Source of the DNA: Sphingomonas montana
GTDB lineage: Bacteria; Pseudomonadota; Alphaproteobacteria; Sphingomonadales; Sphingomonadaceae
Length of the DNA: 64,000 nucleotides
Assembly: GCF_001956315.1 (NCBI RefSeq)
Contig: NZ_MOLY01000045.1
Coordinates: 1 to 64,000 of the forward strand
Reading direction: 5' to 3'
Below the pieces are notes generated by a model. The model saw nothing but the letters and a program-made list of their open reading frames with translations. It did not search any database and was not told the DNA's origin. Within the stretch, counting starts at the first letter, position 1. Each line of letters begins with the position of its first letter. The position numbers and the translations under genes were made by a program. This document shows positions 54,985-64,000 of the stretch, piece by piece.

Positions 54985-56175
54985 CTATTTTGCGAACTTT
55001 TGAACTAGGGTTTCCGTAAGGTCCCGCCGGACCGATATCGACGGTCGGGCGCCGCCGACAGCCGCGCCGCTTCGCCACGCCACCGGTCGTGCGGGTGGCG
55101 CCAGTCCGTCCAGCCCGGCGATCAGCGCCGCCACGAACGCGGCATTGTCCGATCGCCGCCACGCCGGCTGCCATCCGCCGTCGCCATCGGTCCACAGCAT
55201 CGGATCCAGCAAATCCGCGTCCGCCACCATCACCGCGCGCCCGCGTCCTACCCGGCAATCCGCGATCAGCCCTTCGGCCGATACCCGGCAGGCGCGCCGG
55301 TTGTCGCGTCTGTCGTAGCGTCGCTCGCCGCGTGCCGGAACGAACCGGCCGGCCCCTGCCAGCCACAGCCGCCACCGCCGCCCGTCCCGCATGAGGTCGC
55401 GGGCGACCGTCCCGCCGTCACCGCGTTCCAGTACCAGCCCCCAATGGAGCAGCAACGGGGCCAGCGTCCCCGACCGCGGCGGCGCAGCGGCGTCGCCGGG
55501 TGGATAGGCACTTCGCCAGCGCAGGTCAGGATCGGTCAGGATCACCGCCCGCGCGCCCGCCCGGATACGCGCATCGATCGCGACCAGCGCCGCGGCGGCG
55601 GGCGGGCGGGGCTGCACCAGCAGCCAGCGCGACGTCGCCAGCGCGGCCGGGTCGTCCGCCGGTTCCATCACGAACGCAGCGGCCAGCATTCGCCACGCGT
55701 CGGCCGGGCCGGCCAGCAGGTCCGCCCCCCCCGCCCAGCGCAGCGGCACGCCGGACAACAGGGCGATCCGTTGCCCGGTCGCCTGCGCGCTGTCCCCCGC
55801 CGCCGCCTGCGCATACCAGCCACCGCCGCCCGGTATTGCCAGTAGAATCGCCAGCCCGACCATGGCCACGCCCCGCCCGTGGATCGCCATCCCGGCACGC
55901 ACCACCAGTTCCATCAGCAGCGCGACGCCCGCGCACACCGTCAGCGCACGCAGCACCGGCAACACAGCGCCGTTCAGCATCACCAGTTCGCCCACGGCCG
56001 CGGTCGCCAGCATCGCGGCATAACCTGCCGCCCGCCTGATCCGCGTTTCGCGCGCCAGAACCAGCGCCAGAACAGCCAGGATCGCCGGACACCATATCAG
56101 CAGCAGGCCCATCTCGGCCCGGTCCGCCACCTGCCAGCGGCGCAGGCCGAGGCCGATATCGATCAGCCCCGCCAC
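54985..56175 (-). CDS. Membrane-anchored protein with GldG-like soluble domain
   Basis: A 396-residue protein of unknown function. The N-terminal 110 residues hold three to four membrane helices (LLLIWCPAILAVLALVLA, YAAMLATAAVGELVMLNGAVLPVL and others). The rest is soluble; RWLLVQPRPPAAAALVAIDARI, RAGARAVILTDP and PLLLHWGLVLE resemble the ABC-transporter auxiliary (GldG-type) domain, a structural guess only. It lies 255 bases before mraZ on the same strand and 32 bases after a small membrane protein gene. No catalytic motif is visible. Confidence 0.75.
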   Translation of the reverse strand: MAGLIDIGLGLRRWQVADRAEMGLLLIWCPAILAVLALVLARETRIRRAAGYAAMLATAAVGELVMLNGAVLPVLRALTVCAGVALLMELVVRAGMAIHGRGVAMVGLAILLAIPGGGGWYAQAAAGDSAQATGQRIALLSGVPLRWAGGADLLAGPADAWRMLAAAFVMEPADDPAALATSRWLLVQPRPPAAAALVAIDARIRAGARAVILTDPDLRWRSAYPPGDAAAPPRSGTLAPLLLHWGLVLERGDGGTVARDLMRDGRRWRLWLAGAGRFVPARGERRYDRRDNRRACRVSAEGLIADCRVGRGRAVMVADADLLDPMLWTDGDGGWQPAWRRSDNAAFVAALIAGLDGLAPPARPVAWRSGAAVGGARPSISVRRDLTETLVQKFAK

Positions 56176-56207
56176 CCATCCCGCAAAGATGGCGAACTGG
56201 ATGCGGA

Positions 56208-56522
56208 TCAGCGGCTTGGTCGTTCGGCCGGCGGCACAAGCACCGGGGCCGGCGGCGCCGCGATGATGACCGGCCGTTGTACCGGGGCGGCAATGTTGCC
56301 GACATCCGTCGCGCCACCGGGCGCGACACCCAGTTCGGCCAGCGGTTCCTGCGGCCGTTCGTCTGACGCCACCACCGCGGCGGCATTGGCCGACGGCGCG
56401 CCATCCGATCCGGGTCGCGTAACTTCGTCCCCGCCGCTTGCCACTCCGAAAAAGGCCGCGGCCAGCAGCACCAGCAGAAACACCACCGCCAGTCCCATCA
56501 ATCCGATGCGTACTCTCTGCAT
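56208..56522 (-). CDS. Small single-pass membrane protein
   Basis: A 104-residue protein with a membrane helix near the N-terminus (VRIGLMGLAVVFLLVLLAAAFF), followed by an Ala/Pro-rich external or cytoplasmic tail without other features. I chose the ATG at 56522 (MQRVRIGLMG); an ATG at 56552 would add ten residues. It precedes the 396-residue membrane protein by 32 bases and is probably co-transcribed. I do not recognise it. The gap 56523-56640 to cysK shows no clear signal. Confidence 0.68.
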   Translation of the reverse strand: MQRVRIGLMGLAVVFLLVLLAAAFFGVASGGDEVTRPGSDGAPSANAAAVVASDERPQEPLAELGVAPGGATDVGNIAAPVQRPVIIAAPPAPVLVPPAERPSR

Positions 56523-56640
56523 CCGATCGTGCACTCCCTGTGCCCGCATCATGCGGGCGTTCGCCGGGACTGATCTAAATCACGCCTCGTCGCTTGTCTA
56601 ACCCGTCCGGCCCTATGGCGTCGGGCCGCGCCGGAACCGC

Positions 56641-57627
56641 CTAGCGAATCATATAGTCCGGCACCGGCAGTCCCTTGGCCGCCAGCCAGGCCGGATTGTA
56701 CGTCGTGCTCAGATACCGCATTCCCGAATCACACAGGATCGTCACGATCCGGTGCCCCGGCCCCATCAGCCGCGCCAGCCGCACCGCGCCGGCCACGTTG
56801 ATGCCGGAAGACAGGCCGACGCACAGCCCCTCGCGCAGCAGGCCGAACACCTGTTCCAGCCCCTCAGTGTCCGAAACGCGGAACTGTGTGTCGATCGGCG
56901 CGCCGTCCAGATTGGCGGTGATCCGGCTCTGGCCGATCCCCTCCGCGACCGAACTGCCCTCCGCGCGCAATTCCCCGCACGCATAATATTCGTACAGCGA
57001 CGCGCCGTAGGGATCGGTCAGCGCGATCGTCACGTCCTGCGACCGTTCCTTCAGCCCCAGCCCGACGCCGGCCAGCGTGCCGCCAGTTCCCACGGCGCAG
57101 GTGAAGCCGTCGATACGCCCGTCGGTCTGGTCCCAGATCTCGGGCGCGGTGCCGCGAATGTGCGCCATCCGATTGGCAAGATTGTCGAACTGGTTCGCCC
57201 ACAGCGCGTTGGGCGTTTCCTCCGCGATCCGCCGGCTGGTGTGCACATAATGCGCCGGGTTCGAATAGGCCGTCGGCGCGACTAGGACCAGTTCGGCACC
57301 CAGCGCGCGCAACGTGTCCATCTTCTCGCGGCTCTGCGTTTCGGTCATCACGATGATCGTGCGATACCCTTTGGCCTGCGCCACTAGCGCCAGCCCGATC
57401 CCGGTATTGCCGGCGGTTCCCTCCACGATCGTCCCACCGGGCCGCAACGTCCCCGCCGCCTCCGCATCCTCCACGATCGCACGGGCCGCTCGGTCCTTCA
57501 CGGATCCGCCCGGGTTCATGAATTCGCACTTGCCCAATATCTCGCAGCCCGTTGCTGCGCTGGGGCCGTTCAGGCGGACGAGCGGCGTGTTGCCGATAAG
57601 CGAAAGTGTGTCGGGTCGAATGGCCAT
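56641..57627 (-). CDS. cysK: Cysteine synthase A-like PLP enzyme
   Basis: A 328-residue fold-type II PLP enzyme that makes cysteine from O-acetylserine and sulfide. The PLP lysine is in GGSVKDRAARAI, the start motif is LIGNTPLVRLNG, and the phosphate cup is VGTGGTLAG. The substrate loop reads EGTAGNTG in place of the more common EPTSGNTG of CysK, seen in some cysteine and cystathionine synthases, so the exact donor substrate is uncertain. I chose the ATG at 57627; an ATG six bases upstream is also possible. Confidence 0.9.
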   Translation of the reverse strand: MAIRPDTLSLIGNTPLVRLNGPSAATGCEILGKCEFMNPGGSVKDRAARAIVEDAEAAGTLRPGGTIVEGTAGNTGIGLALVAQAKGYRTIIVMTETQSREKMDTLRALGAELVLVAPTAYSNPAHYVHTSRRIAEETPNALWANQFDNLANRMAHIRGTAPEIWDQTDGRIDGFTCAVGTGGTLAGVGLGLKERSQDVTIALTDPYGASLYEYYACGELRAEGSSVAEGIGQSRITANLDGAPIDTQFRVSDTEGLEQVFGLLREGLCVGLSSGINVAGAVRLARLMGPGHRIVTILCDSGMRYLSTTYNPAWLAAKGLPVPDYMIR

Positions 57628-57802
57628 GGGCATCAGATAAGCCGTGTTGCCGGCTTGGCCAAGCGACCATGGCTTCCACCGACCATAGCCGCGCTCCGTG
57701 CTGCACGTGCGTGCAATTCGGTGTCCGATCGCGACCGGTTGTTGTCCACGCGCTGACGAACGAGCCTTGACGCGTCCTGCCGCAACCGCGAAGACCTGGG
57801 CC

Positions 57803-58183
57803 ATGGTAAACCGCGCCCTCCCCCTCGCCGCCCTTCTGGCATCCGCCCTTCTCGTCGGCTGCAACTCGCAGCCCGAAACCGTGACCTCCGGGGCGGCCGA
57901 TCCGGACGCCGCGAAGATCGCCGCCGCGCCAAAGGTGGCGCTGCCGCCGTCGGTCAAGTCCAGCAAGGTCTATCGCTGTGCGGACAGCAGCCTGCTCTAC
58001 GTCGATTTCTTCTCCGACGATCTGGGCGCGAACATCCGCACCGAAAGCGCCGGCACCAACACCCGCCTGACGGCGGCCAAGATCGGCGATCCGTTCACCG
58101 GCGAAGGCTATACCGTCGCCGGCACCGGCGACACGGTCAAGATCACCACGCCCAAGGCACCGGCCCAGACCTGCAACGCCTGA
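57803..58183 (+). CDS. Small lipoprotein, possibly MliC-like
   Basis: A 126-residue lipoprotein with signal and lipobox LLVGC near residue 20. The mature part has two more cysteines (VYRCADSSL and QTCNA), which are spaced like the disulfide of MliC, the inhibitor of c-type lysozyme, and the pattern YRC...L.V.F...GY.V.G.GD also fits that fold. The resemblance is weak and needs a profile search. It is followed by a terminator hairpin and purL. The start at 57803 (MVNRALPLAALL) gives the proper signal. Confidence 0.7.
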   Translation: MVNRALPLAALLASALLVGCNSQPETVTSGAADPDAAKIAAAPKVALPPSVKSSKVYRCADSSLLYVDFFSDDLGANIRTESAGTNTRLTAAKIGDPFTGEGYTVAGTGDTVKITTPKAPAQTCNA

Positions 58184-58190
58184 TCGTCCC

Positions 58191-58217
58191 GCCCCCTTCC
58201 CACGACAGGGAGGGGGC
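58191..58217 (+). terminator. Hairpin between the lipoprotein and purL genes
   Basis: Stem gcccccttccc with gggagggggc around a short acgaca loop, directly after the lipoprotein stop codon. It resembles the family B palindromes. It fits a terminator for the lipoprotein gene; purL would then need its own promoter in 58218-58294. Confidence 0.55.
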
Positions 58218-58294
58218 ATCCAACCACCGCTTCGTCGTGCGCGCCGCAACTTCCACGGCTGACATTCCGCCCCGCCTCCGCTATCGGCGCGATC

Positions 58295-60496
<2,202 letters not shown>

Positions 60497-60520
60497 TCCT
60501 ATGCTGATGGAACCGCGCGC

Positions 60521-61729
60521 TTGACGGGCCCGGCGGTCGGCCCCCGCCTTCCCACGCTCGACGTCCTGCGCGGGCTGGCGGTGATGGGCATCCTGCTCAT
60601 GAACATCGGCGGGTTCGCGCTACCGGAAGGGGCCTATTTCAATCCGCACGCGGTCGCGGTCGGCGGACCTGCCGACCGTGCGATCTGGCTGGCCGAATTC
60701 GTGCTGGTCGACGGCAAGCTCCGCAACATCTTCTCCATGCTGTTTGGCGCGGGCATCGTGCTGGTCATCGACCGCGCCGTGGCGGCGGGGCAGGACGAGG
60801 GGGCCGTTCACATGCGCCGGATGGCGGTGCTGGCGCTGTTCGGGCTGGCGCATAGCTATCTGCTCTGGTGGGGCGACATCCTGTTCCAATATGCCGTCAT
60901 CGGCACGCTGGCGCTGTTCCTGGCGGACCGGCGACCCGCCGCACTTGTCCGCTTCGCCGTGCTCTGCCTGCTGCTTCATGCGCTGATCGCCGTCGCATCG
61001 CTCGCCGGTCTCGCCGCACTGCGGACCGACCCGCAAGACTGGCGGGCGCTCGCTGCACAGATCGGCGCGGTCGATCGTCCGGCCATTGCCGCCGAGATCG
61101 TCCGCATGCACGGTTCCTACGCCGCACTCCTGCGGCACCGGCTCACCGTGGATCTCACCATGCCGGTGTCGATGCTGATCGGCAGCGGGCTGGAGACGCT
61201 CGGCATGATGCTGCTCGGCATGGCCGGGCTGCGATCCGGCTTTCTTACCGGCGCATGGCCGCGTCGCACGTATCGCCGGATCGCGTTGCTCGGCTATGGC
61301 GCAGGCATTCCGGCGATGGTCCTGCTGGCGGTCTGGGACGTACGGTCCGGCTTCGATCCCGTTGTCAGCCTGGGCGTCACCACGCTCTGGTCGCTGCCGT
61401 TCCGCGCCGTGCTTGCGCTCGCTCATGTCGCGCTGGCGATCCTGTGGCTTGGTTCCGCTGACGGATCGGTCCGCACCCGGATCGCCGCGGTCGGGCGCGC
61501 CGCCTTCACCAACTATCTCGGCACCAGCCTAGTTATGACCACGCTCTTCTATGGCTATGGTTTCGGCCTGTTCGGTCGGCTTGATCGCCTGCACCTGCTC
61601 GCCATCGTCGCCGCGGCCTGGGCCGTCATGCTGCTCTGGTCGAAACCCTGGCTCGATCGCCACCGCCATGGCCCGCTCGAAGCACTCTGGCGGCGCATCG
61701 CCCGCCCCCGCCCGGTATCGCAACGGTAG
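60521..61729 (+). CDS. DUF418 membrane protein
   Basis: A 402-residue integral membrane protein with about nine or ten helices. The N-terminal RLPTLDVLRGLAVMGILLMN and the C-terminal GRAAFTNYLGTSLVMTTLFYG are the DUF418 (YeiB-like) signatures. The function of the family is unknown; distant relation to acyltransferase-3 type proteins is suggested by fold. The start is TTG at 60521, since no ATG or GTG lies in frame close to the conserved LDVLRG segment. Confidence 0.88.
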   Translation: MTGPAVGPRLPTLDVLRGLAVMGILLMNIGGFALPEGAYFNPHAVAVGGPADRAIWLAEFVLVDGKLRNIFSMLFGAGIVLVIDRAVAAGQDEGAVHMRRMAVLALFGLAHSYLLWWGDILFQYAVIGTLALFLADRRPAALVRFAVLCLLLHALIAVASLAGLAALRTDPQDWRALAAQIGAVDRPAIAAEIVRMHGSYAALLRHRLTVDLTMPVSMLIGSGLETLGMMLLGMAGLRSGFLTGAWPRRTYRRIALLGYGAGIPAMVLLAVWDVRSGFDPVVSLGVTTLWSLPFRAVLALAHVALAILWLGSADGSVRTRIAAVGRAAFTNYLGTSLVMTTLFYGYGFGLFGRLDRLHLLAIVAAAWAVMLLWSKPWLDRHRHGPLEALWRRIARPRPVSQR

Positions 61730-61769
61730 CGGTATCGATCACCGCCGCGGCACGATACACCGATCGCTT

Positions 61770-62192
61770 TCACACCTGTCCGAATACCACCTTGCGCCCG
61801 AAACCCTGCGGTCGGCGTATTAGGGGCTGGCCGGCCGCTTGGTTAAGCAGGGTCATCGTCGCCTGGAACAGCGGTCGCATCTGCACCACCTCTTCAAGCA
61901 ATTCGTCCGGTGATTCGTGCCTTTCCACGCAGCGGCGCGCCGTCATCTCCACCACTTCGGCGAGGCTGGACAATCTGGTCGCGCCCAACTGTACCGAATC
62001 GCCTTTCAGCGTATGCGCGGGCAGCACCAGCGCCGCGGCACACCGATGGCGCATTGCCTCCTCGATCGCGCCGACCGACTTTACGCCGTCCTCGCGAAAA
62101 TAGCCCAGGATCCGGACGAAATCGCCGCCAAGCTCCGCCTGGGCGCGATGATATGCGGTCCAGTCAACAAGTGCGCCGTCTGATTCGGCCAC
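61770..62192 (-). CDS. Hpt-domain phosphotransfer protein
   Basis: A 140-residue protein with a histidine phosphotransfer domain: the active His is in LPAHTLKGDSVQLGA, in a four-helix bundle. It has no receiver or kinase domain, so it would act as a relay between a hybrid kinase and a response regulator. I chose the GTG at 62192 (VAESDGALVDWTAYHR) with agaaggcgg upstream; a GTG at 62267 is also possible and would follow the tusA-like stop by two bases. It is separated from the hybrid kinases by more than 40 kb, but is a candidate partner for them. Confidence 0.85.
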   Translation of the reverse strand: MAESDGALVDWTAYHRAQAELGGDFVRILGYFREDGVKSVGAIEEAMRHRCAAALVLPAHTLKGDSVQLGATRLSSLAEVVEMTARRCVERHESPDELLEEVVQMRPLFQATMTLLNQAAGQPLIRRPQGFGRKVVFGQV

Positions 62193-62269
62193 GGTTTCCG
62201 CCTTCTTCGCTCGAGCTGTCGTCCTATCGTCCGTGGTAACGTGCGGCCGGTTAAGAAGAGATTGCACGC

Positions 62270-62488
62270 TCAAGTCCAAAGGTCGTAGCGTCCCGCTTCC
62301 CGCGCAAGCCGCCAGCCATTTGCCGCGGCAAGCGCCGCAATTTCCGTGCCCGCATTGGGGTCGTCGGACAGCAGGATATAATGCGTTAACACCGCCCCCC
62401 CGCGCACCGCCCGCGCGAGCCGCAGCGCGGGCCACGGACACCGCATGCCGCGCGTATCGACCAGCACCGCGTCGACGTCGGCGTTCAC
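62270..62488 (-). CDS. TusA-family sulfur-carrier-like protein
   Basis: A 72-residue protein of the TusA (SirA/YeeD) family. The conserved CPxP core is in RGMRCPWPALRLARAV, with the active Cys that carries persulfide sulfur. The remainder forms the two-layer fold (VLTHYILLSDDPNAGTEIAALAAANGW). The ATG at 62488 overlaps the der stop by 4 bases, so it is translated with der. The acceptor pathway (tRNA thiolation or others) is not determined. Confidence 0.88.
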   Translation of the reverse strand: MNADVDAVLVDTRGMRCPWPALRLARAVRGGAVLTHYILLSDDPNAGTEIAALAAANGWRLAREAGRYDLWT

Positions 62489-63855
62489 CGGTCGAACGGG
62501 TTACGCGGCGCGCGCACGGTCAGCCGGATCGGCACCGCCCCGAACCCCAGATCCTTGCGGATCCCGTTCATCAGATACCGTTTGTAGCTTTCGGGCAGCT
62601 GGTCGACCCGCGTCCCGAACAGGATGAACCCCGGCGGCCGGGTCTTCGCCTGCGTCAGGTAACGCAGCTTGATCCGCCGTCCGCCCGGGGCCGGCGGCGG
62701 ATTGATCTCGACCGCTTTCTCGAACCAGCGGTTCAGCACGCCGGTCGACACGCGCTTCGACCAGGCCTCGCGTACGTCGAATGCGGCCTGGATCAGCTGG
62801 TCCATACCGCGCCCGGTTTCCGCCGATATGGTCAGCAACGGCACGCCGCGAACCTGCGCCAGCCCTTCCTCCAGCGCGAACCGCACGCCCTGGAACAGGC
62901 TCGGCGGGTTCTCCGCCACGTCCCACTTGTTCAGCGCGATGATGAGCGCACGCCCTTCCTGCAACACCTGGTCCGCGATCCGCAGATCCTGCGCCTCCAG
63001 CCCCAGTGTCGCATCCAGCAGCAGTACGACCACCTCGGCGAAGTCCACTGCATGCATCGCATCGGCGGCGGACAGCTTCTCCAGCTTGTCCTGGACCTTC
63101 GCCTTCTTTCGCAGGCCCGCGGTGTCGATCAGGCGCACCGGGCGGACCTGACCGTCGGGCGCGGTCCATTCCCAGTCGATCGCGATCGAATCACGGGTGA
63201 TGCCGGCCTCCGGCCCGGTAATCATCCGCTCCTCGCCCAGGATGCGGTTCACCAGCGTCGACTTGCCCGCATTGGGCCGCCCGACGATCGCAAGCTTCAG
63301 CGGGCCGTTCTCCTCGTCCTCTTCCGGCTCGTCGACGACGTCGTCATACCCTTCGAACTCGATATGCGGCCGCAATGCCTCGAACAGGTCGACCAGCCCA
63401 TCGCCATGCTCGGCCGAAAACGGCATTGGCGTATCGAACCCCAGCGAATAGGCTTCCAGCACCCCGCTTTCGGCGGCCTTGCCTTCCGCCTTGTTCGCCA
63501 TCAGGATCACGGGCGTATCCTCGGATCGCAGCCATCGGGCGATCTCCTCGTCCTGCGGCACGATGCCGGCGCGCGCATCGATGAGGAACAGCGCGACGTC
63601 CGCGTCGCGCACCGCATTCTGCGTCTGCATCCGCATACGACCGGGCAACGTGTCGGGGTCCTCGTCTTCGACGCCCGCCGTATCGATGATCTTGAATTCC
63701 AGCCCCAGTAGGACGGCATCGCCCTCGCGGCGGTCGCGCGTCACGCCGGGGCGATCGTCCACCAGCGCCACCCGCTTGCCGACCAGACGGTTGAAGAGCG
63801 TGGATTTGCCGACGTTCGGTCGGCCGACGATCGCGACGATGGGAAGTTTAGCCAT
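62485..63855 (-). CDS. der: GTPase Der (EngA), ribosome assembly
   Basis: A 456-residue double GTPase needed for 50S subunit assembly. Two G domains: GRPNVGKSTLFNRL with DTAGVEDED, NKAEGK; and GRPNAGKSTLVNRI with DTAGLRKKAK, NKWD. The C-terminal KH-like domain ends ILFGTRVDQLPESYKRYLMN and RLTVRAPRNPF. It lies 62 bases after the bamB end, a common arrangement. Confidence 0.97.
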   Translation of the reverse strand: MAKLPIVAIVGRPNVGKSTLFNRLVGKRVALVDDRPGVTRDRREGDAVLLGLEFKIIDTAGVEDEDPDTLPGRMRMQTQNAVRDADVALFLIDARAGIVPQDEEIARWLRSEDTPVILMANKAEGKAAESGVLEAYSLGFDTPMPFSAEHGDGLVDLFEALRPHIEFEGYDDVVDEPEEDEENGPLKLAIVGRPNAGKSTLVNRILGEERMITGPEAGITRDSIAIDWEWTAPDGQVRPVRLIDTAGLRKKAKVQDKLEKLSAADAMHAVDFAEVVVLLLDATLGLEAQDLRIADQVLQEGRALIIALNKWDVAENPPSLFQGVRFALEEGLAQVRGVPLLTISAETGRGMDQLIQAAFDVREAWSKRVSTGVLNRWFEKAVEINPPPAPGGRRIKLRYLTQAKTRPPGFILFGTRVDQLPESYKRYLMNGIRKDLGFGAVPIRLTVRAPRNPFDR

Positions 63856-63917
63856 CGCCGCGATGTAGCGGAATATGGCGGCAGGTCACGGCAAACTTAC
63901 GCGCAACCCGCCCGCGC

Positions 63918-64000
63918 CTACCGCCAGGCGCTCAATTTGCCGTCGTTATCGAGCAGGAACAGCATATTGTTGGCGACCACCGGGGACAGATAGAAGGATT
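63918..64000 (-). CDS. bamB: C-terminal end of an outer-membrane assembly lipoprotein BamB-like beta-propeller (5' end missing)
   Basis: The minus strand at the right edge reads SFYLSPVVANNMLFLLDNDG then KLSAWR and a TAG stop (63918-63920). This matches the last blade of the PQQ-type beta-propeller of BamB, and bamB stands directly upstream of der in many alphaproteobacteria. Only 27 codons are visible, so the identification is by motif and neighbourhood. Confidence 0.7.
   Translation of the reverse strand, partial: SFYLSPVVANNMLFLLDNDGKLSAWR

Noticed and set aside
54756-55019. 87-codon plus-strand open frame in the mraZ upstream region
   Set aside because: No ribosome-binding site or known motif; it overlaps the dcw control region and the end of the neighbouring minus-strand gene.

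Overview
This 64 kb window comes from a GC-rich alphaproteobacterium, most probably Sphingomonas or a close relative. The signs are the order envC-ctpA-dsbB-coq7, a very compact dcw cluster with meso-diaminopimelate-type MurE, a TonB receptor/Sel1/PiuC iron unit, and several families of dispersed palindromic repeats. No tRNA, rRNA, CRISPR array, prophage or transposase was seen. The window reads as ordinary chromosome.

Layout. 1-4.2 kb: end of an EnvC-like amidase activator, CtpA protease, DsbB, Coq7 and a small secreted protein. 4.2-8.2 kb: an iron-uptake unit (TonB-dependent receptor, Sel1 protein, PiuC-type dioxygenase) behind two Fur-box-like sites. 8.4-11.3 kb: a LytS-type kinase flanked by two LytTR response regulators. 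11.5-15.6 kb: MsrB, a NatAB-like ABC exporter and QueG. 15.7-27.1 kb: nine tightly coupled minus-strand genes forming a Wsp-like alternative chemosensory system: CheW, CheR-TPR, CheW, MCP, CheA-REC, CheB, two hybrid histidine kinases and a HAD phosphatase. A spore-photoproduct-lyase-like radical SAM gene sits directly upstream. 28.4-32 kb: RNase H-like protein, cyclophilin, aquaporin with a coupled microprotein, and a dGTPase. 32-35 kb: a 1,005-residue TPR/tandem-repeat/SPOR protein. 35.8-54.7 kb: the complete dcw cluster from mraZ to ftsZ, with a 66-residue protein inserted between murC and murB. 55-64 kb: two membrane proteins, cysteine synthase, a lipoprotein, PurL, a DUF418 protein, an Hpt protein, a TusA-like protein, Der and the tail of BamB.

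How the parts work together. The dcw genes make lipid II (MurB-G, MraY, Ddl) and build the divisome (FtsA, I, L, Q, W, Z). EnvC, CtpA and the SPOR protein add division and peptidoglycan-remodelling functions nearby. The chemosensory operon has receptor, adaptation enzymes and kinase but no flagellar gene and no diguanylate cyclase. Its output seems to pass to two hybrid kinases, so it probably controls gene expression or development rather than swimming.

The most noteworthy observations are the kinase-output chemosensory operon, a palindromic repeat inserted in frame into murD, a hairpin over the murF ribosome-binding site, small coupled genes (aquaporin partner, murC-murB protein), seven tandem repeats in the SPOR protein, and a DnaA-box pair upstream of mraZ. 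All calls rest on reading the sequence and translations. No database search was possible.
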